A program made the position numbers and the translations under genes. From the NCBI RefSeq assembly GCF_029962835.1, contig NC_080582.1, forward strand, positions 79,108,177 to 79,172,176: a stretch of DNA of 64,000 nucleotides, given 5' to 3'. How positions within the stretch are numbered: the stretch's first letter is position 1; each line of letters begins with the position of its first letter. The stretch is from Magnolia sinica. Its lineage: Eukaryota; Streptophyta; Magnoliopsida; Magnoliales; Magnoliaceae. Positions 23,200 to 34,571 of the stretch are shown piece after piece. The notes beneath the pieces are model-generated. The model saw nothing but the letters and a program-made list of their open reading frames with translations, had not been told where the DNA came from and did not search any database.

Positions 23200-26100
23200 A
23201 TGGTGATGACTAGAAGGACGGTCCCAGAAGAAGATTTGAATGAGAATGCGATTACAGGGCCAGCGGGTCCTGTCGCGGTCCCCGCAGCCCGGAACCCACC
23301 TAACAACCGCCAACGTGGAGCGACCAGGACAAGCAACAATCAGCGGGGTCGCGACGATGGACGGTTGGATAAGGAGGTTCAAGAAATCCGGTCTGATATG
23401 AATATGATGAAGCAGATATTGGAACGGATGTATCAGCAACAAACGCAGCCGCTCCCGCATCCTCAAGGGGAGACAGCCCACGTACCAACTACGGCGGCTG
23501 ATCCTCAACCTTCCGCGCCGGAGTCTTTCCGGCCGAGCCAACCCCGAGGCGGATCAGAACCATCTCCAGTGCAGTCAGCAAACGCTTCCCTACCCCCGAC
23601 TGATCTTCGGCACGAGATAGAGCGAAGAAAGCGCAATCGCCCATCCATGGAAGGCACGGCAGAGAGCAGTGAACCTTGGAAAGCCGATATTCAAAACTTT
23701 AAAAGAGAAGTGCGGGAAGAGATGGCGAAAGAGATGGCAGACATGAAGCACGACCGGAATGTATATTCAACCGGGTCCGAAGCGAAGGCGTCCCCCTTTG
23801 TGGACTCGGTACTGAAGGCCCGGTTGCCCGAGAGGTTTCGATTACCTCAAATCACTCCTTTCACCGGCAAGACCGACCCAACGGAGCACATCGAATGCTT
23901 CAGAACCTATATGGAGCTCCACGATGCCTCGGATGCAGTAATGTGTCGGGCCTTTTCTCTTACATTGACAGATGTAGCTCGACTGTGGTTCAAACAGTTG
24001 AAGCCAAAGTCTATCAGTTCATTCGCTGAGCTGAGCGAGGCCTTCCTCACCAACTTCATCGGCGGAAAGAAGAAATTGAAGCCCCCTGCACATCTGAACA
24101 ACGTAGTTCAAAAGTAGGGAGAGCTACTGAAGGATTATATCAAGCGTTTTAATTTCGAATCCCTTCAGGTTCGAAAACATTCAGAAGAAACGGCTCTCAA
24201 TGCGCTCATGCAAGGAGTTAGAGATAAGCCATTCCTGGCATCTCTAGACAAAACTCCGCCCGATACTCTGGCAGAATTTATGGCACGGTCGGATAAGTAT
24301 GCGAATGCCGAGGAAGCGCGAATCCTGCGTGAAACTAAAACTTTGACCAAAGAGTCGGCCAAAAAGGAAGCCGACTCGGCCGGAGGAAGGAAGCGCAAGG
24401 ATGATCAAGCGCGTGATGAGCGAAGGTCAGGCAAACGGCCGGATCGAAGATTTTCCACATATACTCCCCTGAACAAGACTTGGGAAGAGGTATTGATGGA
24501 AATAAAAAACGAAGGCTTTGTTAACTAGCCCAGTAAGCTCAGGAGTAATCCTAATCGGCGGGACAAGGATAAATACTGCCATTATCACCGTGATCACGGG
24601 CATAACACAAGTGATTGCCGTCACCTAAAAGAAGAGATCGAACGACTCATAAAAGACGGCTGACTCAGAGAACATATGGTAAAAGTTGGGGCAGCTGAGG
24701 CACGCCCGACCGAGAGTCAGCCTATGGAAGAAATCCGGACAATTATCGGCGGTCCGCAGGGTGGGGGTGACTCAATCAATGCACGAAGGAATCATGCAAG
24801 AAAACTTAGTCAGCCTCAGTCCGAGCTCATGATTATAGATCGGCCACCGAAGGAGAAGAAAAGGGAAAGATATTGCATCTCGTTCACAGAGGAAGATGCC
24901 CGAGGTATCCATCACCCCCACGATGACGCATTGATTGTCACCCTGACTATCGCTAACCGAAAAGTATTCCGGATACTCGTCGATACGGGGTCATCTGCAG
25001 ACGTGTTATTTACTCAGGCGTTCGACAAAATGGGGATCGAACGGTCCATGCTACGCCCAGTCCGGACCCCGTTGATCGGTTTTTCAGGAGGACAGGTGCT
25101 GCCCGAAGGGATTGTCTCATTACCACTCATTGCTGGTAGTGCCCCACATCAGACGACGATGATGGTTGACTTCCTGGTCGTCGATCAACCCTCAGTATAT
25201 AACGCAATACTCGGCCGACCTTCATTGAGTCTCCTCCAGGCCGTGGTATCCACATACCATCTTTCAATGAAATTTTCGACCGAGTCGGGAGTCGGAATTG
25301 TCAAAGGAGACCAGCAGGATGCGAGGCGATGTTACATGATAGCTGTAAAAGGAGCCGCCGACAAAAGTCCGACCAACATATTAACGATCGAATCACTGGA
25401 CCCTCGAGGCGAGAATTATGAACGAGGACAGCCGGTCGAGGATCTTGTCTCGGTCCCCTTGGTCGAGAAGGATGGATCCAAGACGGTACGAATTGGCTCG
25501 TCTCTGCAGTCACCTTTGAAAGAAAAGCTGATAGCCCTACTCCGTAGGTACGCCGACGTATTTGCCTGGAGTCATGAAGATATGCCCGGGATCGACCCCT
25601 CTGTGGTGACTCACCGACTCAACGTCGATCCGTCGTATCGACCGATCCGACAGAAGCGACGACCGCTCGGCCCTGAACGATACGCCATCATCGAAAAAGA
25701 AGTCAACAAACTCTTCCAGGCTAATTTCATAGAAGAAATACACTATCCAGAGTGGGTCGCGAATGTCGTGCTGGTAAAGAAATCCAACGGGAAGTGGCGA
25801 GTCTGTATTGACTATACTGACTTAAATAAAGCCTGCCCGAAGGACAGCTTTCCGCTTCCAAGGATAGACCAGCTGGTAGACAGTACCGCCGGACATGAGC
25901 TCCTTAGCTTCATGGATGCTTATTCAGGGTATAATCAAATTGTAATGCATCAAACGGATAAATCAAAAACTACCTTTGTCACCGACAAGGGCCTTTATTG
26001 TTACCGAGTGATGCCATTTGGTCTGAAGAATGCCGGCGCAACTTATCAAAGATTAGTTAACAAAATCTTTGCTCGGCTTATAGGCCGAACCATGGAAGTA

Positions 26101-28694
26101 TACATTGACAACATGCTCGTAAAAAGTATACACGCGACAGATCATGTGAATGATTTGGAGGAAATGTTTCTCATCCTACGAAAGTTTCGGATGAAGCTGA
26201 ACCCGAGTAAATGTGCTTTTGGGGTGGGCTCTGGAAAGTTCCTCGGTTTCTTGGTTAGTCAGCGAGGAATAGAGGCAAACCCTGAGAAGATAAAGGCTTT
26301 GGTTGATATGGAATCCCCTAAGACCATTAAGGATGTCCAGAGGTTGACTGGACGAGTCGCTGCACTGAATCGTTTCCTGTCCAGAGCCACGGATAAATGT
26401 CTTCCTTTCTTCAAACAGTTGAAAGGAAAGCAAACAATGGGTTGGACGGAAGAATGTGAAGCGGCATTCCAACAATTAAAGTCATATCTCGGTTCTCCGC
26501 CTCTCTTATCAAAACCCGAATCAGGGGAGTCCCTGCTCCTTTACCTAGCAGTATCCGAGGCAGCGGTTAGCTCGGCTTTGATACGAGAATCTGAAGGAAA
26601 GCAACTGCCGGTCTATTACGTCAGCAAAGCGTTACTGCCAGCAGAAACGAGATACCCAAGCTTGGAAAAAGTCACCTTGGCTTTAATAACTTCCTCTCGT
26701 CGACTCAGGCCGTATTTCCATGCCCATACCATCATTGTGATGACCGATCTTCCGCTTCGCCAGGTATTGCAGAAGCCAGAGGCTTCCGGCCGACTCACTA
26801 AATGGGCTATCGAGCTGAGTGAGTTTGATATTCAGTACAGACCAAAGGCAGCAGTCAAAGGGCAAGCCGTAGCTGATTTTATCGCCGAAGGGACGCCTCC
26901 AACCGAATTCTCAGTAAACGATACGCCGAAGGACGGTGCAGCTCCGACATCAACCGCTCCCCCTGTGACTGTTCCATGGAAACTGTATGTCGACGGTTCT
27001 TCCAACTCGAAGGCTAGTGGGGCTGGGGTTGTGCTGGAAACTCCCGATAATACCTATATACAGTATGCCTTGCGACTTGGGTTCCAAGCGTCGAACAATA
27101 CGGCAGAATACGAAGCATTGTTACTCGGCCTCCGACTCGCCGCTAGTATGGGAGTTACGCACCTAAGCGTTTTCAGCGACTCTCAGTTGGTTGTTAATCA
27201 AGTTACCGGTGTATACCAAACACGGAAAGACCAATTAAGAGCATACATAGAGAAAGCGAAAGAACTTGTCAATGGATTTCAGCTCTGTCGTGTCACTCAG
27301 ATCCCTCGTACAGAAAACGGCAAAGCCGATTTATTAGCAAAGCTCGCCTCCGCCAATGAAGATGATATACCCAGGTCCGTCCCTATCGAATACGTCGACA
27401 AGCCGAGTGTAAATGAACCAATTGGCGAGGCCGTCAACACAATCAACTCGGGACCATCCTGGATCGATCCAATCCGCCAATACCTTTACGAAGGAAAGTT
27501 GCCCGAGGATCGCGCCGAGGCTCGACGAATTAAGATCCGAGCCTCCCGTTACACCATACTCAACGGAACCCTCTATAAGAAAGGTTACTACGCCCCGTTG
27601 CTGCGGTGCCTCAAACCCGGCGAGGCAAACTATGTATTACGAGAAATCCATGAAGGAATCTGCGGAAACCACTCTGGAGGGAAATCTCTCGCCCATAAGG
27701 TCCTACGACAGGGATACTACTGGCCCACTATCCAACATGACGCTCGCAAGCTCGTTCAAAAATGCGACAAATGTCAACGGTTCGCGGCAATTCCGAGGCA
27801 AGCCCCCGAGGCACTGACGCCGATGACTGGTCCCTGGCCCTTCGCACAGTGGGGTGTCGACATCATAGGCCCGCTCCCTATGGGAAAAGGTCAGACCAAG
27901 TTTGCTGTGGTAACAGTGGACTATTTCACGAAGTGGGCCGAGGCGGAGCCATTAGCTAAAATAACCGAGCAGAAGATCACCGAGTTTGTATGGAAAATAT
28001 TATCTGCCGATTCGGAGTACCCCGTACCATTGTCACAGACAATGGAAGGCAATTTGATAATAGGAGCTTTCGCGAGATGTGCGACAACCTCGGAATCAGA
28101 AACGCTTATTCTTCACCTCATCACCCTCAAACCAACGGACAAGTTGAGGCGGTTAACAAGGTTATCAACCAACATCTTCGGACCAAGCTTGGCCGGGCCA
28201 AAGGAGCATGGGCCGAAGAGCTCCCGAAAATTCTTTGGGCTTATCGAACTACAGCTCGAACAGCTACAGGGGAGACTCCGTTTTCACTAGCTTATGGCTC
28301 GGAAGCCGTCACTCCCGTTGAAATCGGATTACCTTCGGCTCGAATCACCTCATTCAATGCAGAAGAGAATGAAGAACTCCTTGCACTCGGACTCGACCTT
28401 CTGGACGAACAAAGGGAAGTGGCGCGGCTGTGCACGGAGGCGCGGCAACGACAAGTGGCTCGGTTCTACAATACCCGAGTTAAGATTAGAAGGTTTCGAA
28501 TGGGAGATATGGTTCTCCGGAAAGTTTTTTCCAACACCAAGGAATTTGGGTCGGGTACGCTGGGACCCAATTGGGAAGGACCCTATATCGTCTCGGGCAC
28601 CATCCGACCAGGAACGTATCGGCTAGAAGACCTAAACGGACAACCATTGCCTCACCCTTGGAACGCTGAACACCTCAAGGTCTACTATCCTTAG
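23200..28694 (+). pseudogene. Gypsy gag-pol polyprotein, disrupted
   Basis: The frame starts at ATG 23200. It contains Gag (PFTGKTDPTEHI, then a zinc-binding [14 protein letters not shown] segment near 24577), protease (LVDTGSSADVLF), reverse transcriptase, RNase H, a second RNase H-like domain (YVDGSSNSKASG, NNTAEYEA, SDSQLV), integrase zinc region (HEGICGNH to CDKCQRF) and integrase core (GVDIIGPLP, VTDNGRQF, NGQVEAVN). Stops occur at 24115-24117 (TAG), 24526-24528 (TAG) and 24661-24663 (TGA), all in the same frame. One base is missing in the A run at 27994-27997, shifting the frame inside integrase; the shifted frame ends at TAG 28692. The reverse transcriptase active site reads YIDN, so the second catalytic aspartate is lost. 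Confidence 0.92.
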
Positions 28695-28867
28695 CTCGGT
28701 ACTCAAATGTTTAAAGACTCTGAACTAAGAAAGATTAAAGCCAAGTCAAATGAATAAAGCTAAGCATTTTTCTTTCATTCATCAAAACACATAACAAATA
28801 CAATGTGTGAATACATCAAAGCGAATAGAAAGAAAAAAAAAAAATCAAAGGGCCCTGGTAACTGTCC

Positions 28868-31165
28868 TCATGCACCGGCCTCGTCCCCAGCAGCAGTGTC
28901 TTCAGCAGCGGCGTCCGGGTTCTCGGATTCCGAGGCTGCTCCGCCCTCGATTTCTGAAAGGTCAAGGTCAGGAAAAGATTTCTTTATATCCTTGACGCAT
29001 TCCAGATATCCGCTTTGGAACAAGCGGTTCCTCTCGTCCTCGAACTCCGCCGACTCAAGGAAAGCTTGGACGGCTTGGTCCCTGGCCTTCTCAGCCTCCC
29101 GAGTCTTCTCGTCGGCCTGCCGAATATGCTCTGCCGCCTCAAGCTTAGCCCGAGCTAAGTCATCTGCGCACGAAGCATGAACTGCTAGAACTCGCCGGTT
29201 CTCTTCTTCAGCTTCGGAGAGAAGAGCCAGTACCCGAGCAACCTCTGCTTGCGCTTCATCCAAGGCCCTTTTGGAGGAAGCCGCCTCTGCCCTCGCATCT
29301 TCGGCAGCCTTCCGGGCAAGGGACGCCTCGCCTGTCAGGACGCCGACTTGGATTTCGGCCTCCTCGCGTCGCCCTTCGGCTTCCGACAGAAGAGTCTGCA
29401 GCCGATGAGTCGAGGATAGCTCCTTGCCGGCCTTAATCAAGTAGGGAGCGAGCTCAAAAAGCACCCTTGCTGCATGGCTGACGGTTTGCGATGACGGGGC
29501 GTTGTAGAGCCTCACGAACTCTCTTTCGCCCCCGTGGGCTAAGGCCCAGGGAACCATCCCCGATACCACCTGCTGCAGGACAGACGGCCCTTCCTGGTTC
29601 GTCTCCTCCCCCCTGGAGGATGCGGTCCTCGTCTCACCTTCCCCTCTAGAAGACGCGGCCCTGGTCTCTTCCTCCCGTCTCGGAACGTCCGCCTCAACGT
29701 TTGCCGAGTCGGGTGCCGCCTGAGGTTCCGAGGCAGCAACCGCCGTCTCTTCAGCCCTTTCTTCTGGGTCGGGAATTACGACGACGGGAGGGGCAGAAGA
29801 ACTCGCTGGCTCTTTCTCCTTCCGCACCACCCTTTGCCTCTTAGGCCGCCGAGGCTCCGACAGAAGAACTGACCGCGGAGGAGTCTTCAACTTCGTGACT
29901 GCCCTAAGGGGAGGACGAGCTCCAGTCATTTATGAGGGAGCCGGCTCGGGAACAATCCTAAGGTTAGGACGGGCTTCGGGCAGGTCTATAAAAAAAAAAA
30001 AAAAACAAAGTAAGTCAGGGGAAATTCGAAAAATTCAGAAGATACATTTTCAGTTACCTGTGACTTCCGAATCTAGACCTGCAAGATGAAGGCGCTCCGG
30101 CTGTAAAAGCACCTTCCAAGATCTATCTGCCGGATCCAACGTCCTCAACTCTTTGATCCGAGCCGAGGCACTGGAGCCGAGCTTCGGCCGCTTCTTCGGG
30201 ATATCTGCCAGACACAAGTCCTTCAGACTCAGAATATTACAAAAAATAAAAAAGGGCGAGAGAGAGAAGACCCAAGTCACCTGCCCTCTGGAATGTCCGA
30301 GGAACACGAGCCTCGCAGGACCCGGACTCATCCGTCTCCCAGCGACCACATGCCCAAAACCAACGCTCTCTCCAATGTTTGTTGGAAGTGGGAGGGTCAG
30401 TGATCAGGGAACCGCCTCCGCCTCGCCAAGCAGCGAAGACGTAGAAGCCAGGGTAGTTCGGATTCACTCGCACTTGGTACAGGTGGAGAAATTCGTCGAC
30501 TGTAAGCGGTGGCTGTTCCGTCTCGGCCCACAACACCGCACACCCGAATAAGTTCCTCCACCCATTCGGGACTATCTGCCCCGGGGCAATCTGAATGCGA
30601 GACAATACTCCCCGGACGATGGCCTGAAGGGGCAGACGCAAGCCGCATTGCATTGACACTTGGTAAATGGCGACTGCCCCAGCAGGAGGGTGATCCGGCA
30701 AGTCATTCGGACGGGGGAGATAGGTGATGACCGACTCGGGGATGTGATACCCGATTCGGATTCTAAGTCCGCCTCAGTTAAAACTGAGGGAACCGGACCG
30801 CTTAAATCTTCCCCCGATCCTTCTCCTTCAGACTCGGCATGCGCCGATTCATCGACAGGAACTGGGTCAGAGGTTCCCTCGGCAATCAACATTTCATCTT
30901 CTTCCTCCTCATCTTCCTCCATGCCCCTTGGGAAGTTGGGCCTTCCCGGGCGGGTTAATAAAGACGACCCACCACGAGAAGGAACAACAGAAGCAGGGCG
31001 TTCCGCCGGAGCTTCAGTGACTCTCTCAGATAGAAAAGCAGCGTTGGCATCCACTGCTATCTCCGTCAGTAAGGAAGGCGATTCCACAACATTCTAAAAA
31101 CGTTGCGCTTCGCCTTCGTCTCCGGAAGCTCCCCCCTGGGGACTTCGAGAACCCCTATCCGCCAT
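28868..31165 (-). pseudogene. Spliced antisense gene of the gypsy element
   Basis: Three exons are visible on the minus strand: 31165-30281, 30204-30058 and 29985-28868. The introns (76 and 72 bases) start GTGACT and GTAACT and end GGCAG and TATAG, and both interrupt a codon after its first base, so the frame runs through. The total is 2150 bases, which becomes 717 codons once a one-base deletion near 30752 is counted. The N-terminal part is acidic. The middle part (30701-30300; GLRLPL, IAPGQIVPN, WRNLF) resembles the 'putative gypsy type transposon' family PF04195. The C-terminal part is an Ala/Glu-rich coiled coil. In-frame stops lie at 31094-31096 and just before 29929. The function is unknown. 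Confidence 0.8.
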
Positions 31166-31640
31166 TATTATCTAATAAAGAGGAAGGAGAAACTCACCGG
31201 AGGGAGAAAGGAAAACGGAAATGGCGAAAGGAAGCGCTGACGGTTAAGAGAGAGGAAAGGAAGAAGATGAAAGACTGAGAAGGCTCCAAAGGGAATGAAA
31301 AGTAGGAATGGCAATAGAAGTCCAAAATGCGGGACCCCCACCAATTTATAAGATTGCCATACGGCGGGAGTAATTAATGAGGAAATGATTCGACGCCTGC
31401 ATCGATTCCCCCACTCGACACGTGGCGCTCGTCGACTGACGACAATAATGCCCTTGCTACGTGTCCAACCCTCATTGGCGGGATGAGCGATTTGACGGCT
31501 GACGACGCATGCGATGTCAGGAACCAAACCGTCTCCCGTCGAAGGCGACACGGAACGCATTAAATGACTACCTACTGTCTCGGACTGGGTTGTGAACCGA
31601 CTCAAAACTCGCTACTCCTAAGTGTCATATGAAACACACG
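31166..31640. other. Gypsy 3' internal region upstream of antisense gene
   Basis: This stretch between the antisense ATG and the purine tract holds its probable promoter and 5' UTR. No credible plus-strand gene is present. A minus-strand open frame (31168-31605) is rich in Phe, Leu and Pro and is judged fortuitous. Confidence 0.5.
31344..31350 (-). promoter_or_regulatory. TATA box of the antisense gene
   Basis: TATAAAT on the minus strand lies about 180 bases upstream of the ATG at 31165. This would give the antisense gene its own promoter inside the element, opposite to the LTR promoter. Confidence 0.45.
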
Positions 31641-31656
31641 GAGTAGGGGGGCTTAC
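31641..31656 (+). promoter_or_regulatory. Gypsy polypurine tract
   Basis: GAGTAGGGGGGCTTAC directly precedes the 3' LTR start TGTTGGGG. Confidence 0.75.
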
Positions 31657-32248
31657 TGTTGGGGACAAAAAGTACAAGTCTGCAGACTCAGACTTAATGC
31701 CTCGGATCACCATAGGATGCGCCAAATCCGAGGCATGATTCGCCAGACCGAGACAAAGGTTGAGTCGGTTCGGACGACTCGTGCGTCGAACCGAGACAAA
31801 GGTTGAGTCGGTTCGGACGACTCATCAGCATTCCGGGCATGCGTCGGGTGGACTACCTTGCCAGACCGACCATCGCTAGGTCGAGCCTCATCCCGGATAT
31901 CTTGGGATAAGATCTCCGACCCCGAAGCTCACGGGATCGGATGAAGGCTCAAGATGGGCACGATCATATCTCTGTGATACCAGGAGAAGATCCCGCGCTC
32001 AATATCAAGAAGAGAATCCTTGTGCGATTAAATGCCCCAGCAGCTATAAAAGAAGGACCCCTGTCACCTTGAGAGGTACGAAACAAAATTCTCTCTAAAA
32101 AAAAACTCCTCAATACTCTTAGACCCAGAATCCAGGCCTGACTTTGGCATCGGAGGGTCCCCTGCTCAAGCCAGGGTCTCCTTTGTCCCCTTTTTGTGCA
32201 GGTACACGAAGGTCCAAGAGGAGGACGAACCAGATATTTGCATCAACA
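31657..32248 (+). repeat. Gypsy 3' LTR
   Basis: This is 592 bp and differs from the 5' LTR at five positions read by eye. It carries the same TATAAAA box (32045-32051) and 43 bp period internal repeat. Confidence 0.95.
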
Positions 32249-32352
32249 CTCTAAACTTAGAAAAAAAATAAAAAATAAAAAAATCTTATCTTCACAACTA
32301 GCTCACACGGTTTGCACACAATTTTGGATTTGCACAAGCACCGTATCCAACA
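32249..32352 (-). repeat. Copia2 5' LTR, outer portion
   Basis: This continues the split LTR after the gypsy element and ends CGTATCCAACA. The first five bases, CTCTA, are the right target duplication of the gypsy insertion, matching 22543-22547. Confidence 0.9.
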
Positions 32353-32726
32353 GGGTTGTATTAAATGAACGGTTTGTAACAGTCGATTGTACTCCCCATG
32401 TGTTCATATGCCATGAACTAATGACCACACCTTGCATATTGGCGCCGGGATGATCTCGACCAAACATCTGGTGGGCCAATAAAGTCCCAATTAACATATT
32501 CAATTTCCACGATTAGACAGTTTTTTCCTTTGGTTATGACCGTGATGCCTCATCTCTCATTTTCTGAGGCGGTCCGCAATTACGACCCACTAACTGGAGG
32601 GCATGTATTACTATCTCACATCTGCCACGTGTGAGGTATGAGACGAGATCCAGGGATCATGATCTCATGCAAGAGAAAAACATCATATTCATGTTGGATT
32701 GTGCCGGAGGTGGATTGACTGAGTAA
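32353..32726. other. Spacer right of Copia2
   Basis: It begins with the right GGGTT target duplication of Copia2. I see no gene. Confidence 0.5.
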
Positions 32727-33150
32727 ACTCTGTGGGGTCCACTATGATTTATATATTTTATCCAATCTGTCCATACATTTTATCAGATGATTTTACGGCC
32801 TTATCTAAAAAAAAATGAATCATATAGAAATTTAAAATAGACCACACCATAAGAAACAGTGTGAATTGAATGTCTTCAGTTGAAAATTTCTTAGGGGCAA
32901 TAGAAGTTTTGGATCAATCTTATATTTGTTTTTTCCATTCATCAGTGTTTGTGTGATCTTATAAGAAGTTTGGATGATAAATAAATATTACTGTGGGGCC
33001 TAGAAAGGTTTTATAACTTATTTCTACTGTTTCTTGTGGTATGGTCCACTTGATCTTTGGATAAGCTTAAATTTTAGGATCACCCCTTAAAATGATATGG
33101 AAAAATAGATGGACGGTGTGGATAAATCACGTAAATTCACGGTGAGCCTA
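32727..33150. repeat. Fold-back MITE M3
   Basis: The left end 'taaactctgtggggtccac' and the right end 'ggacggtgtggataaatcacg...cacggtgagcc' are inverted partners, and the arms match the family seen in the duplication copies. No coding capacity. Confidence 0.65.
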
Positions 33151-33405
33151 ACGTACAATCTTATCGTACTGAGTAACCCCGTACACAATCCGAATTGGAT
33201 TGCACCACGCAGGTTACAACTGGCCCCCCATTGATTAGACATTATAATTGGCCACAGGATGACTCGACTCAACTAACTCGTCTCGTCGGACCCGTTCAGA
33301 CTCGAATCAATTTGAACTGAATGAGTGAGTCGGTCTAACTTAATTTGACCCGAAACTAGATCCAATCAGACTTGACTCGATCATAAACCTAACATGACTC
33401 GGGTT

Positions 33406-33444
<39 letters not shown>

Positions 33445-33608
33445 AAAAGGAACAATGAGCTCGAGCGTACGCCCACTCCTGTGAGGTCGAGACGTGGTGC
33501 GTCGGAAGCCGTCTGATCAAGGGGATAAACGTACGTGGATATCCTTACTTATTAGGGCCGTGGATGTACACCACCTTATATAAGGTTAAAAAAAGACCAT
33601 TGCTTGCA
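33151..33608. other. Spacer with CTCGA-rich repeat remnant and microsatellite
   Basis: A short stretch near 33258-33400 is rich in 'gactcgac' motifs like the MITE at 14756 but no ends could be set. It is followed by an AT microsatellite at 33409-33442. No gene was found. Confidence 0.4.
33409..33442. repeat. AT dinucleotide microsatellite
   Basis: About 17 AT units in a row. Confidence 0.95.
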
Positions 33609-33688
33609 AACCTTGCCCGTTCCCTTCTCTCTCCCTCTTGAGAAAACCAACCTTGCCCGTTCCCTTCTCTCTCCCTCTTGAGAAAACC
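33609..33688. repeat. Exact 40 bp tandem duplication
   Basis: The unit 'aaccttgcccgttccc...gagaaaacc' occurs twice head to tail at 33609-33648 and 33649-33688 without a difference. It lies in a CT-rich tract that looks like a plant 5' UTR. Confidence 0.9.
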
Positions 33689-34335
33689 AATTTCCAGCCC
33701 CATCTCCCTGATGCTCTCTCCCTATCTCAGCCCCTCCATCTCTCTCTTTCTCTCTCTCTCAAGTGGCAACGACAACTCCTTTCTCTCCGTTCTTGCATCT
33801 CTCTCCATCTCAAGCGGCGACGCAAGCAGCGGACCACAATCGCAGGCCCTCTCATTTAGGTTTTTCTCTCTCTCAATCTTTTGAAATTTTTTCCATTTGA
33901 TGTTGATCGAAACCCTCTTCGATTTCGATTATTGTTTAATCAAAGGGGGTAATATAAAATTCTTATTGATTTCAATTATTCAGAAATTTTCATGAACTTT
34001 TTTTAAATTTATTTTTAATTTAAAGAAATCCAGCAATAATCAGAAAAAAAAAAAGTGATGGACAACAATGATCAAAAAATGGTGGAAGACTTGAAAACCC
34101 CATTTTCCCAATTTGAGGGGGCTGCCTCCGGCTTCCAATTATGTTGCTTTTAAGTTACCTGGAAGAAATGTAACTGCAATTTGAGGGTCACTTCCTTGTT
34201 GTGAATGCTAGGAAGTCAGTATTTTTTGTCATTTACTAATTCAGTTTATTTCCACCGTGCAGCCAAACACAGCCTTACTGATCCAACATTTTCTAATTTG
34301 TATTTTTTTTTCTTGCTTCGTCCTGTCATGTGTGA
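33689..34335. other. CT-rich possible 5' UTR and spacer
   Basis: CT-rich sequence up to about 33890 is followed by AT-rich DNA. The features resemble the 5' end of a plant gene but no open frame with a recognisable domain follows directly, so no gene is called. Confidence 0.35.
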
Positions 34336-34571
34336 AGTTTTCGTCAAGAGCACAAGATTTATTAGAATGGCTGCCTAGATTCTGCAATCTTAAGCATTTG
34401 AAGCTGACTTCCTTTCCTAATGAAAATCATTTCCAAGCAATAATCTACTTGCTCAATAGCTCTCCCAATCTAGAATATCTCCTTATGGATGTGATCAGGG
34501 CTGAGGTAATCAACAGACACTTAAATCTTCTAGTTAATCCATTTTCAATGCTTCAATATATGATTAAGTGA
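34336..34571 (+). pseudogene. F-box/LRR (FBD-type) protein fragment
   Basis: The open frame contains LLEWLPRFCNLKHLKL and LLNSSPNLEYLLMD, typical of the leucine-rich repeat segment before the FBD domain in plant F-box proteins. The upstream pyrimidine-rich tract could hold a splice acceptor. No F-box or start codon in frame is found near it. This is most likely one isolated exon of a broken gene copy; a very long-intron gene is possible but less likely. Confidence 0.55.

Larger units (their letters stand above)
22548..32248 (+). mobile_element. Ty3/gypsy element of Tat type with antisense gene
   Basis: Two 592 bp LTRs differ at five positions. The primer site begins TGGCGCCGT, gag-pol is on the plus strand, and integrase lies after the RNase H domains, the gypsy order. 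A spliced minus-strand gene lies between pol and the 3' LTR, and a purine tract (GAGTAGGGGGGCTTAC) precedes the 3' LTR. Target duplication is CTCTA. The second, plain RNase H-like domain and the antisense gene point to the Tat lineage of plant gypsy elements, where antisense frames are known; the lineage call is inference. Gag-pol carries three stops, one frameshift and an altered active site. Confidence 0.93.
17248..32352 (-). mobile_element. Ty1/copia element Copia2, split by gypsy
   Basis: This copia element on the minus strand is flanked by GGGTT (17243-17247 and 32353-32357). Its 5' LTR is divided by the gypsy element at 22548-32248. Without that, the copia element is about 5.4 kb. Its coding region is highly similar to Copia1, but the LTRs of the two elements differ much more, so they are sister subfamilies. 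Its own two LTRs differ at many positions, so it is older than Copia1 and the gypsy insertion. Confidence 0.93.

Noticed and set aside
31168-31605. 145-residue open frame on the minus strand upstream of the antisense gene
   Set aside because: The composition is biased to Phe, Leu and Pro, there is no known domain, and it overlaps the likely promoter of the antisense gene.
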